Notes: generated from the letters alone by a model not told the origin. Shown: positions 7,463 to 14,503, numbered from the stretch's first letter. The stretch: 15,045 nt of DNA from Gammaproteobacteria bacterium (GCA_029861795.1 JAOTYS010000062.1:1-15045); one strand, 5' to 3'. Numbers and translations: made by a program.

Positions 7463-8647
7463 ATGAAAATAACAGATCTCAAAACATTCGTGGTGGGTAA
7501 TCCACCCCCTCATTATGGTGGACTTTATTGGATATTCTTAAAGCTCACCACTGATACTGGGATAGAGGGGTTTGGCGAGGTTTATTCAGTTCCTTTTCAC
7601 CCGGGTGTGGTTGAGCGCATGATCGAAGATGTGTGTGAGCGACGGGTCATTGGTTTTGATCCGTTTAAGATAGAGCGACTATGGCGAATTGTTTATGGTA
7701 GCGGGTATACCCTTCGGCCCGACACGTCGCTGGTAGGGATATTAAGTGGCATTGAAATGGCGTGCTGGGACATTGTTGGTAAGGAACTCAACAAACCAAT
7801 CTATGAGCTACTGGGTGGCCAGGTTCATGAAAAGTTGCGCTCCTATACCTACCTCTATCCGAACAATTCAGACAAATCTGACGTCTATAGTGACCCCGAC
7901 TTAGCAGCTCAAAGAGCAACCGAGTATGTGAAACAAGGTTTCACCGCGGTAAAGTTTGATCCAGTGGGTCCCTATTCCGTATTTGATCCCAGACAACTGT
8001 CTTTAGAGGCGCTGGAACACACTGAGAAGTTCGTAAGAACTATTCGTGAAGCTGTCGGCGGCACCTGTGATTTGCTTTTTGGCACCCATGGCCAGATGAC
8101 TACGTCCGGGGCGATACGTCTCGCAAAGCGGCTGGAACCATTTGATCCGCTGTGGTTTGAAGAACCTGTGCCACCAGAAAATGTACAAGAAATGGCTAGG
8201 GTGGCTCAGTCGACCAGTATCCCCATAGCGACGGGCGAGCGGCTAGCGACAAAGTATGAGTTCAGTCGACTGCTTGAGAGTCAGGCAGCATCTATTTTGC
8301 AAATGGCGTTGGGTCGAGTCGGTGGAATATTAGAAGCTAAAAAGATCGCAGGCATGGCCGAGGCGCATTACGCCCAAATTGCACCACATCTCTATTGTGG
8401 ACCAATTGAGGGCGCCGCAAACATTCAAATTGGTACTTGCAGCCCCAATTTCTTGATTCAGGAAGGTATACGAACCTGGGGCGGTTTCCACGCCGACATT
8501 TTGAAAGAGCCGGTGAGATGGGAAGACGGTTACATCATTCCTCCGACAAAACCGGGGTTGGGTGTAGAGTTAAACGAAGAGGTAGCAACCCAGCACCCCT
8601 ACACCGGGGAAAAGCTTCACCTGGAGATGTTGGATAAGCCTGCTTAG
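7463..8647 (+). CDS. Enolase-superfamily dehydratase/racemase (mandelate racemase family)
   Basis: This 394-residue protein has the N-terminal capping domain (about 1-125, including GIEMACWDIVGKELNKPIYELLGG at 96-119) and the barrel domain with its C-terminal lid. Barrel landmarks are AVKFDP (162-167, K164), DLLFGTHGQMT (203-213, H209), WFEEP (231-235), TGERL (257-261, E259) and APHLYCGP (307-314, H309). The family abstracts a proton alpha to a carboxylate and mostly yields acid-sugar dehydratases. Two positions differ from the common pattern: the first metal-ligand site reads G-T-H instead of D-x-H, and the Asp of the His-Asp dyad (usually in QPDLGR) is A282 in QMALGR. Such changes may mark a distinct subgroup rather than an inactive enzyme. 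The ribosome site is weak. The gene is convergent with the oxygenase downstream. The substrate is unknown. Confidence 0.88.
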   Translation: MKITDLKTFVVGNPPPHYGGLYWIFLKLTTDTGIEGFGEVYSVPFHPGVVERMIEDVCERRVIGFDPFKIERLWRIVYGSGYTLRPDTSLVGILSGIEMACWDIVGKELNKPIYELLGGQVHEKLRSYTYLYPNNSDKSDVYSDPDLAAQRATEYVKQGFTAVKFDPVGPYSVFDPRQLSLEALEHTEKFVRTIREAVGGTCDLLFGTHGQMTTSGAIRLAKRLEPFDPLWFEEPVPPENVQEMARVAQSTSIPIATGERLATKYEFSRLLESQAASILQMALGRVGGILEAKKIAGMAEAHYAQIAPHLYCGPIEGAANIQIGTCSPNFLIQEGIRTWGGFHADILKEPVRWEDGYIIPPTKPGLGVELNEEVATQHPYTGEKLHLEMLDKPA

Positions 8648-8655
8648 GCGCGTGC

Positions 8656-8682
8656 GTTAGCGTCGCGAATTCATTCGCTAAC
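8656..8682. terminator. Possible bidirectional terminator hairpin between convergent genes
   Basis: GTTAGCG (8656-8662) pairs with CGCTAAC (8676-8682) across a 13-nt loop. A competing inner stem pairs GCGAA (8665-8669) with TTCGC (8674-8678). The element sits between the stop codons of the convergent genes and overlaps the end of the minus-strand one. No T-run follows on either side, so termination is only suggested by position. Confidence 0.35.
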
Positions 8683-9712
8683 ACTTAATAGAAGGCACCG
8701 ACAAGGTCCCATCCTCAAACAGGGTGTGAAACTCGGTGTAGCCGCTCAACTTCTCAAGCAGCAGGTCACCGTAGCGGAACACAGGATATTGTGGACCTTG
8801 TTCTCCTTCGCAACCCGGTATGCACTTGATTAAGGCGTCCATGTTGGGGTCAAAGAAAAACGGCATTGAATAGCGTATTCTCCCTGAACTTAGAACTCGG
8901 TGGCGGGTGGCGGTAAACAAGTCGTTGGTCCATCGTGCTAACACATCGCCGATGTTCACCACGTGACTGCCATCAATCACTGGAACATCGATCCAGTTGC
9001 CTTGCCCGTTCTCAACTTGTAACCCGCCAACATCGTCTTGCGCCAAGAGTGTAAGACAGCCTGAATCTGAGTGTGGATAAGCTACCGCGTAGCAACTGGC
9101 TTGATCTACATCGACGCGAAGCAACTGCGGTGGAGCCTTTGGTGGTGGTGGGTATTTGAGTAGACGAAGCGTATTATTTCCCGCGTCGAAACTCCGCTCA
9201 AACCAATCGTCAGTCAAGTTAAGGGAGCGCGCTATGCTTTGCATTATGTCCTGACCGAGTGCCCTCATCGATTCCAAATAATCCAATATCCCACGACGCC
9301 AACCGGGCAATCGTTCTTCCGGCGGCCACACATTTGGCTCTAATAACATCTCACCGCTTTTGAATCGCGGGCTATCTGAAGGTAGCTCTGGGCCGAAATC
9401 TATTCCCTCCTTGAACGAACGCTCTTCGGGGAGTGGCGGAAAATAACCACGATAGATGTTGGTGCTCTCAGGATTGTTTTGGCGCCGGCCGAGTGCAAGC
9501 TTGTCCCTTTCCGGCAAATCGAAGAATGTTGCGAAAGTTTTTAAGCGTTGCTGCGTTAATCGTGCTGCTTCCGGCTGCCCGACGACCAGGAAAAATCCGA
9601 CGTCGCAACACGCTTCAAATATTTCAGTATCAAAGGACGCGCGTGGCTTCGAATTTGATGCGTACACGCCCGAGATATCAATGACTGGAATGCTGTGAAA
9701 GTCTCCTGACAT
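8678..9712 (-). CDS. 2-oxoglutarate/Fe(II)-dependent oxygenase, isopenicillin-N-synthase family
   Basis: From the ATG at 9712 this is 344 residues. It starts with the family's N-terminal SIPVIDISGVY strand (non-haem dioxygenase N domain) and a CCDVGFFLVVGQ segment. The double-stranded beta-helix core carries the iron ligands H214 and D216 (YPHSDSGCLTLLAQDDVGGLQV, numbered from this start) and H271 (ATRHRV), plus R280 and S282 (RIRYSMPFFFDP) for 2-oxoglutarate. GLQV and NIGDVLARWTND between them are typical. Such enzymes hydroxylate or desaturate small molecules; bacterial members act on many substrates. A GTG at 9742 could add ten residues, but the ATG gives the usual start just before IPVIDIS. 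It is divergent from the dehydrogenase at 9862 and convergent with the enolase-family gene. The active site looks complete; the substrate is unknown. Confidence 0.87.
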   Translation of the reverse strand: MSGDFHSIPVIDISGVYASNSKPRASFDTEIFEACCDVGFFLVVGQPEAARLTQQRLKTFATFFDLPERDKLALGRRQNNPESTNIYRGYFPPLPEERSFKEGIDFGPELPSDSPRFKSGEMLLEPNVWPPEERLPGWRRGILDYLESMRALGQDIMQSIARSLNLTDDWFERSFDAGNNTLRLLKYPPPPKAPPQLLRVDVDQASCYAVAYPHSDSGCLTLLAQDDVGGLQVENGQGNWIDVPVIDGSHVVNIGDVLARWTNDLFTATRHRVLSSGRIRYSMPFFFDPNMDALIKCIPGCEGEQGPQYPVFRYGDLLLEKLSGYTEFHTLFEDGTLSVPSIKC

Positions 9713-9861
9713 GTTTTGGTGTCCAGCAAAATATGAGCGCACTGCAAGGATATATTAGAGCGCGCTGAAAGTACTATGGATGTAGAATCACAAGCCGCGG
9801 CGTCGGGTAGCACTTAACGCTAAAGCGATGGTTACAACAGGCTAATGGGGATAAACCAGAG

Positions 9862-10824
9862 ATGAAGATCGGATTTATTGGAATCGGTAATGTCGGGGGG
9901 AAACTTGCCGGAAGCCTTTTGCGCAACCGCTTCGAATTGACGGTGCGCGATCTCAATCGTGAGTTGGCGGCACCCTTTCTCGAAAAGGGGGCCTCTTGGG
10001 CAGAGTCGCCAAAAGAGTTGACCGAGGCGGTAGATCTCGTGATTACCTGTCTGCCTTCGCCCGCCGTCAGCGCTGAGGTGATGCAGGCCGATGACGGTGT
10101 TATTGCGGGATTAACAGCCGGCAAGATCTGGCTGGAAATGAGTACCACCGATGAGGCAGAGGTACGAAGGCTTGCCGAACCGGTGGAGGCCAGAGGGGCA
10201 ATCCCGTTGGACGGCCCGGTCTCCGGTGGCTGTCACCGGGCGGCGACAGGCAATATCTCGATCTTTGTCGGCGGCGAGCGGGCTGCCTTCGAAAAAGTTC
10301 TCCCTGCGCTCAAGGCCATGGGCCGTCGAATTTTACATGTCGGCCCGCTTGGCTCCGCGTCGGTGCTTAAGGTGGTGACCAACTATCTGTGCTCGGTGCA
10401 CCTGGTTGCACTTGGCGAAGCATTGACTGTCGCAAAGAAAGCAGGCATGGACCTCAACACGACCTACGAAGCGATACAAATTTCCTCAGGCAATTCCTTT
10501 GTTCATGAAACCGAGAGTCAGGTGATCCTGAACGGAAGCTATAACATCAATTTCACAATGGATTTGGTGTTGAAGGACATGAGTCTGTTCGACAGCCTGG
10601 CGCAACGTCTCCACGTACCCCTTGAACTCTCGCCGCTGGTGCTGGACATTTTTAAGGAAGGGCAGAAACGCTATGGTGCCCGCGCTTGGTCATCGATGAT
10701 TGTTAAACGTTTAGAAGACGCGTGCGGCACAGAGTTGCGCGCTCCCGGCTTTCCAGCCGAATTGGTTGACGACGAGTCAGAAGAGCTAGGTGCAGAGGTG
10801 ATTGTCCGGGGAATTGGCTCTTGA
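9862..10824 (+). CDS. NAD(P)-dependent 3-hydroxyisobutyrate-dehydrogenase-like oxidoreductase
   Basis: This 320-residue protein opens with the dinucleotide-binding motif MKIGFIGIGNVGG (GxGxxG at 7-12). It continues with the family's VITCLPSP strand (60-67), the substrate-binding DGPVSGG (117-123) and the catalytic KVVTNYL (170-176, K170 and N174). The length is slightly above the usual 290-300 because of an acidic C-terminal extension (about 295-320). Members oxidise beta-hydroxyacids such as 3-hydroxyisobutyrate, tartronate semialdehyde (in reverse), L-threonate or sulfolactaldehyde. Next to an enolase-superfamily dehydratase and an oxygenase, a role on a short hydroxyacid is plausible, but the substrate cannot be read. 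GGGG at 9847-9850 is a weak, distant ribosome site. Its TGA stop overlaps the TTG that opens the VOC remnant. Confidence 0.88.
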   Translation: MKIGFIGIGNVGGKLAGSLLRNRFELTVRDLNRELAAPFLEKGASWAESPKELTEAVDLVITCLPSPAVSAEVMQADDGVIAGLTAGKIWLEMSTTDEAEVRRLAEPVEARGAIPLDGPVSGGCHRAATGNISIFVGGERAAFEKVLPALKAMGRRILHVGPLGSASVLKVVTNYLCSVHLVALGEALTVAKKAGMDLNTTYEAIQISSGNSFVHETESQVILNGSYNINFTMDLVLKDMSLFDSLAQRLHVPLELSPLVLDIFKEGQKRYGARAWSSMIVKRLEDACGTELRAPGFPAELVDDESEELGAEVIVRGIGS

Positions 10825-10955
10825 GCATTCAATTCATTCGAGAAATCGATTATGTAATCCTGCTATGCCAGGATAGGGATCAGGACTTTGGACATCGAAC
10901 GTTGTTCTTCCAGGACCCTGAAGGGAATCTACTCGAGATCTATAGGGAGCTGTAA
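10821..10955 (+). pseudogene. VOC/glyoxalase gene remnant with internal in-frame deletion
   Basis: A 44-codon frame opens with TTG at 10821, overlapping the dehydrogenase stop (TTGA), and ends in TAA at 10953-10955. Its first part, FIREIDYVILLCQD, is the first strand of a vicinal-oxygen-chelate module. It is followed directly by DFGHRTLFFQDPEGNLLEIY, the last strand and metal-ligand loop (final Glu in LLEIY) of the same family. The whole middle of the module, roughly 70-80 residues, is missing, yet the frame is intact across the junction near codons 20-23. A GGGGA at 10808-10812 lies 8 nt before the TTG, consistent with a formerly coupled gene. A functional 44-residue protein is unlikely. The identity rests on strong similarity of both ends to the family. 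Confidence 0.75.
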
Positions 10956-10965
10956 GCTCGAGTAA

Positions 10966-11658
10966 GTGTCTGCACCCGATATGTCGCCACGCCGACTTGA
11001 AACGAGTACTGAAACAGCGACCCACTTGCAGCATCGCAGGTTGACGCGCTCGATCCTGCTGGAAGCAGTTGACGAACTCGTATCCCGTGATAGGGATTTG
11101 CGAGTCGCGGTGGAGCGGTTCGGCCCGCCACCGTTGTGGGCGCGCAAACCCGGGTACGCGACGCTTGTTCGTATTATCCTAGAGCAACAGGTATCTCTCG
11201 CGTCAGCGCAAGCGAGCTTTACGCGTTTACAAAAGGCAGTTACAAAAGTTACGCCGGAGCGCGTGCGAGCGCTGTCCCTGACAGAAATACGCACACTGGG
11301 AATCACTCGGCAAAAGGCAGAGTACTGTTGGGGTCTGGCCCGCACCATCTGCGATGGAGAGTTGAACTTAAGCCAAGTTTCACGCGCGGACGAGAGTGTC
11401 GCGCGTGAAACCCTGGTGCGTGTGCGCGGGATCGGATCGTGGTCCGCAGACATCTATCTATTGATGGCGCTTTGCCGTCCCAATGTATGGCCAGACGGTG
11501 ATATTGCATTAGCCGAATCAGCGCGACGTTTGAAGCGACTACGCACTCGGCCGTCATTCGAACGTTTGCGTCGCATCGCTAACGCCTGGGAACCGTGGCG
11601 CGCGGTCGCTGCACGAATTCTATGGCATACCTATCTAGCGGAGCGACAAGCAAGATGA
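10966..11658 (+). CDS. DNA-3-methyladenine glycosylase II-like (AlkA/HhH-GPD family)
   Basis: This base-excision repair enzyme removes alkylated bases from DNA. The 230-residue protein lacks the N-terminal TBP-like domain of E. coli AlkA and consists of the HhH-GPD core. TLVRIILEQQVSLASAQASF (66-85) is the first conserved helix pair. LVRVRGIGSWSADIYLLMAL (150-169) carries the helix-hairpin-helix. VWPDGDIAL (174-182) holds the catalytic aspartate, most likely D179. The Lys of bifunctional glycosylases is not seen, so it should be monofunctional. The GTG at 10966 gives the longest form; an in-frame ATG at 10981 (residue 6) is an alternative, and neither has a clear ribosome site. It follows the VOC remnant by 10 nt. 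A strong hairpin begins 7 nt after its stop. Confidence 0.88.
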   Translation: MSAPDMSPRRLETSTETATHLQHRRLTRSILLEAVDELVSRDRDLRVAVERFGPPPLWARKPGYATLVRIILEQQVSLASAQASFTRLQKAVTKVTPERVRALSLTEIRTLGITRQKAEYCWGLARTICDGELNLSQVSRADESVARETLVRVRGIGSWSADIYLLMALCRPNVWPDGDIALAESARRLKRLRTRPSFERLRRIANAWEPWRAVAARILWHTYLAERQAR

Positions 11659-11664
11659 TCCGGC

Positions 11665-11732
11665 GCCTGCAGCGGCAGGCCACATCGCAGCGCCTATGAT
11701 GGGCGCTACCCTGCTGGGTCCTATACAACCCA
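11665..11732. repeat. Three tandem hairpins after the DNA glycosylase gene
   Basis: Three perfect inverted repeats follow each other: GCCTGC/GCAGGC (11665-11670 and 11675-11680, 4-nt loop), AGCGCC/GGCGCT (11689-11694 and 11702-11707, 7-nt loop) and TGGGT/ACCCA (11715-11719 and 11728-11732, 8-nt loop). The first starts 7 nt after the glycosylase stop, so it may protect or terminate that transcript. No T-run follows any of them, so a classical intrinsic terminator is not shown. Confidence 0.45.
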
Positions 11733-11753
11733 AGGTGACGAGCGCGGGGTAAT

Positions 11754-12019
11754 ATGGCACCTGTAGTTTTGATTAACCCAATCGAAGTTCCTGAAAGCCA
11801 GGATCAAGTCTTCATCGGATGAATCGATCTCAAAGTTCATGACGCGCCAGGATGGTGTGATCTCGTTTACTTTACGCCCGCATTCGATTCGTAAGCCTAT
11901 CGGAGTGGCAAACGTGTAGACATATTCTCAAGGCTTGGACATACCTGGAATTTGAGAAACGCACGCATGAGTTTCCGTTTGCCGAAAATCCCAGTTTATA
12001 CAAAAAGATTGTTCATTAA
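11754..12019 (+). pseudogene. Frameshifted antibiotic-biosynthesis-monooxygenase (ABM) family pseudogene
   Basis: The reading moves through three frames that together spell one small ABM-type protein of about 88 residues. Frame A opens with ATG 11754 (MAPVVLINPIEVPESQDQ, the typical N-terminus) and hits TGA at 11820. Frame B continues with DESISKFMTRQDGVISF (about 11818-11868) and stops at a TAG. Frame C supplies RFVSLSEWQT and the C-terminal FPFAENPSLYKKIVH, ending in TAA 12017-12019. Each piece falls at the expected place in the family fold, and each shift has the same sign (one extra base or two missing). GGGG lies about 5 nt before the ATG. ABM enzymes are dimeric cofactor-free or haem-degrading monooxygenases. 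A sequencing or assembly indel error could mimic this, but two shifts in 270 bp favour real decay. Confidence 0.72.
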
Positions 12020-12039
12020 TTTGCGAAAGCCATAGCCGC

Positions 12040-12501
12040 ATGCCGACGAAGTACACGCACACGAACTTGATCGCGCAGGATTGGAGGCGATTGGCAGCCT
12101 TCTATCAAAAGGTATTTGGATGTGTACCGATTCCCCCCGAGCGAGATCATCATGGCGAATGGCTGGATCGGGCTACGGCAATAGCGGCCTCACATATCTC
12201 GGGAATACACATGCGTCTGCCGGGCTACGGCGAGCACGGTCCGACCCTGGAAATCTTTCAGTATGGCGCGATGCTTGAGCATCCAGCGGTTCGACCCAAT
12301 ACCCCGGGGTTTTCGCATATCGCCTTTGCGGTTGACAATGTAGCGGCTACAGTTCAAGCAGTCTTTGATTATGGTGGTTCCCCTATAGGGGAACGAACGG
12401 TTCGAAAAATGCCGGGGGTAGGATTATTGACATTCCAGTATGTTGCGGATCCCGAGGGTAACATCATAGAAGTTCAGCACTGGCATAAGTCCACCGCCTA
12501 G
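12040..12501 (+). CDS. VOC-family (glyoxalase/bleomycin-resistance-like) protein
   Basis: This 153-residue protein has two beta-alpha-beta-beta-beta modules. The first begins KYTHTNLIAQDWRRLAAFYQKVFGC, the standard D-W-x-x-L-x-x-FY-x-x-x-FG signature, and the second begins FSHIAFAVDNVAATVQAV. The four candidate metal ligands sit in the usual H/E/H/E places: H7, E71 (LEIFQY), H93 (FSHIAF) and E144 (IIEVQHW). The metal site therefore looks complete, unlike that of the truncated VOC gene at 10821. Members include lyases, isomerases, dioxygenases and resistance proteins, so no reaction can be named. It starts 20 nt after the ABM pseudogene on the same strand. The ribosome site is weak (GCGAAAG about 10 nt upstream). 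Confidence 0.85.
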   Translation: MPTKYTHTNLIAQDWRRLAAFYQKVFGCVPIPPERDHHGEWLDRATAIAASHISGIHMRLPGYGEHGPTLEIFQYGAMLEHPAVRPNTPGFSHIAFAVDNVAATVQAVFDYGGSPIGERTVRKMPGVGLLTFQYVADPEGNIIEVQHWHKSTA

Positions 12502-12569
12502 CCATCACAAGGGGGCGGGCGGGAAAAGCGCCTCTCCACAGGTCAAACCTTTTACCAACCACCTAATCC

Positions 12570-13331
12570 GTGAAAGCGAAATCCAAGGTCTTTGTGCTCC
12601 TCACAGTTGCAGCTGTCGCGATCGTTGTGGCATTTCTGCTTCCCCCTATTCCACAGGATCCCCAGTATCATGAGTTCGCTGATGGTCGGAGCCTCTTCGG
12701 GATACCCAACTTTTGGAATGTGGCAACTAACCTTCTTTTTGTCCTTGTTGGCGTAATAGGTCTCAAAGCTTGTATCCCCCGTGTGCCCCAAGGTGGGTTA
12801 CAAGCATTACGCGACAACTATCTCGTTTTTTTTGTTGGTGTCATCCTAATCGGCTTTGGATCGGGGTATTACCACGCCGCTCCATCGACGTTCACGCTAC
12901 TATGGGACAGACTGCCAATGACCTTATCATTTATCGCCTTGTTCACCATTGTGATCGGTGAAAACGTTTCCATGACCTATGGAAGGCGTCTGCTCTTGCC
13001 GTTGCTCATCATCGCTGCGGGTTCGGTACTATATTGGTATATCACAGAGCTCCGAGGAGAAGGTGATCTTCGACCTTACGGTCTTATTCAGTTTCTACCC
13101 ATGGTTTTGATCCCTTTGATTCTGTTGTGGTTCGCGTCTAGGTTTTCTCACGTTGGCTACTTGTGGGCGATACTCATTTCTTACGGTTTCGCAAAACTCG
13201 CTGAACATTTCGATGCTGCAATTTTGGGTCTCTCCGGTTTGCTGAGTGGTCACTCCGTCAAACACTTGCTGGCGGGTCTCGCCACTTTCTGGCTTTTCAT
13301 GGCGTTAAAAACACGACGCAAGATAAGCTAA
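12570..13331 (+). CDS. Membrane ceramidase, alkaline ceramidase/CREST superfamily
   Basis: This 253-residue protein has about seven membrane helices and the CREST hydrolase residues: S98-x3-H102 (GSGYYH), D113 (LWDRLPM) and H228-x3-H232 (SGHSVKH). These bind zinc and catalyse amide or ester hydrolysis in alkaline ceramidases. QDPQYHEFADGRSLFGIPNF (29-48) and NVATNLLFVLVG (50-61) are also characteristic, as is GEGDLRPYGLIQFLP. The predicted role is cleavage of an N-acyl lipid in the inner membrane. Most proteobacteria do not make sphingolipids, so the real substrate may be a host-derived ceramide or another N-acyl lipid. The start is GTG at 12570 with no evident ribosome site. It lies 68 bp after the VOC gene, in the same direction as the genes that follow. 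Confidence 0.85.
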   Translation: MKAKSKVFVLLTVAAVAIVVAFLLPPIPQDPQYHEFADGRSLFGIPNFWNVATNLLFVLVGVIGLKACIPRVPQGGLQALRDNYLVFFVGVILIGFGSGYYHAAPSTFTLLWDRLPMTLSFIALFTIVIGENVSMTYGRRLLLPLLIIAAGSVLYWYITELRGEGDLRPYGLIQFLPMVLIPLILLWFASRFSHVGYLWAILISYGFAKLAEHFDAAILGLSGLLSGHSVKHLLAGLATFWLFMALKTRRKIS

Positions 13332-13356
13332 GTCATGTAGTGTCGTGGATAAACGC

Positions 13357-13818
13357 ATGAAACGAGGACATGTAGTTGTTGCGTCTGTTATCGTCCTCAC
13401 TATAGGAGTGGTGGTATGGAACATCCAGCATCCTGATCTGCCTGGGGAGAAGGCCCCGGTAAGTGATCAAGAAGCCACTAAGAATGAACTCGCGTCGATG
13501 GAGTATCTACTTGGTGTCGCTATTGAACTCAACAAAACTCTACCGGTAACGGTCGATAGAGAGACAGAGCTAAGGAGTGTTGACGCCCTTGAAGGGGAAC
13601 TCATCTACAACTATGTGCTCCTAAACTACACCTCGTCAGATATCGTTGCTAATGAGTTTCTTGCTGCGTTGACACCGGTTGTGAGAAAACAAGCCTGTTC
13701 TAACGTCAAGCTAGACCGGTTTTGGGAGAACGGGGTGTCGGCGACCTATTCCTATAGTGCAAATGACGATAAGTGGATAGGCAAGATCATTGTAACCCCT
13801 AATCAATGCGGTTATTAG
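13357..13818 (+). CDS. Small membrane-anchored or secreted protein of unknown function
   Basis: From the ATG at 13357 this is 153 residues; a GTG at 13345 would add four. A short basic start MKRGH precedes one hydrophobic segment, VVVASVIVLTIGVVVW (6-21). An extracytoplasmic domain follows with LNKTLPVTVDRETELRSV, GELIYNYVLLNYTS, VRKQACSN, FWENGVSATYSYS and IIVTPNQCGY. The two cysteines (in QACSN and NQCGY) may form a disulfide. The pattern resembles uncharacterised conserved proteins I recall from Gammaproteobacteria, but I cannot name a family or function. It lies 25 bp after the ceramidase gene and 4 bp before the PP-loop ATPase gene, so the three are probably co-transcribed. Confidence 0.72.
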   Translation: MKRGHVVVASVIVLTIGVVVWNIQHPDLPGEKAPVSDQEATKNELASMEYLLGVAIELNKTLPVTVDRETELRSVDALEGELIYNYVLLNYTSSDIVANEFLAALTPVVRKQACSNVKLDRFWENGVSATYSYSANDDKWIGKIIVTPNQCGY

Positions 13819-13822
13819 TGCG

Positions 13823-14503
13823 ATGAGGCGAACATGGCTTTGGTGGAGCAGCGGCAAAGACAGTGCGTGGACACTTCATGAGCTTCGCAACAATCCTGAC
13901 GTCGAAGTGGAGGCGATTATCACCACTGTGAATCGTCGTTCTGAGCGAGTCGCTATGCACGCCGTTCGCCTGAGTCTGCTCCGAGCGCAAGCGAGCTCCA
14001 CCGGCTTGGACCTTCGAATCGCGGAAATTTCACATCCATGTACCAATGACGAATACGAAGCGGCGGTACAGACTGAGATTGAGGACGCACAGGCAAGCGG
14101 TGTGGAATTCATGGCCTTTGGCGATCTCTTCTTGGAAGACATAAAGGAGTATCGGGAGAAGCTTTTGCAAGGCACCGGAATTACACCGCTGTTTCCACTG
14201 TGGGAGAGAGACACGGCCGCGCTTGCTACCACCATGATCGACTCCGGGTTGCGCGCACACGTAATTTGCATCGATCCACGCGTGCTTTCAAAGGAGTTTG
14301 CGGGCCGCAAGTTTGACAGTAAATTTCTCGCAGATCTGCCAGAATCTGTCGATCCGTGCGGAGAAAACGGCGAATTCCACACTTTCGCCAGCGCCGGGCC
14401 TATGTTTAGAGATCCGATTGGCGTTGAGGTCGTGGAGATCGTGGAGCGTGATGGCTTTGTGTTTGCTGATCTTGCTCCTTACGGTTATGACTCAAATCAG
14501 TAA
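13823..14503 (+). CDS. PP-loop ATPase, diphthine-ammonia ligase (ATP_bind_4) family
   Basis: This 226-residue cytoplasmic protein has the N-terminal PP-loop WSSGKDSAW (8-16), which binds ATP for adenylation. The family's FGDLFLEDIKEYREKLL (99-115), LFPLWERDT (123-131) and DPCGENGEFHTF (177-188) motifs follow. In archaea and eukaryotes this family amidates diphthine on elongation factor 2. Bacteria have neither diphthamide nor EF-2, so the bacterial role must differ; an amidation or thiolation reaction through an adenylated intermediate is likely. It starts 4 bp after the preceding stop, without its own clear ribosome site, which suggests translational coupling. An EF-G-like fragment lies just downstream; this is probably coincidence, but notable given the family's EF-2 link. 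Confidence 0.87.
   Translation: MRRTWLWWSSGKDSAWTLHELRNNPDVEVEAIITTVNRRSERVAMHAVRLSLLRAQASSTGLDLRIAEISHPCTNDEYEAAVQTEIEDAQASGVEFMAFGDLFLEDIKEYREKLLQGTGITPLFPLWERDTAALATTMIDSGLRAHVICIDPRVLSKEFAGRKFDSKFLADLPESVDPCGENGEFHTFASAGPMFRDPIGVEVVEIVERDGFVFADLAPYGYDSNQ

Noticed and set aside
10929..11453. 174-codon minus-strand frame over the glycosylase gene
   Set aside because: The plus strand carries the HhH-GPD motifs; this frame is an Arg/Ser-rich shadow.
13876..14382. 168-codon minus-strand frame over the PP-loop ATPase
   Set aside because: Antisense to conserved SGKDS and GENGEFHTF motifs; no domain of its own.
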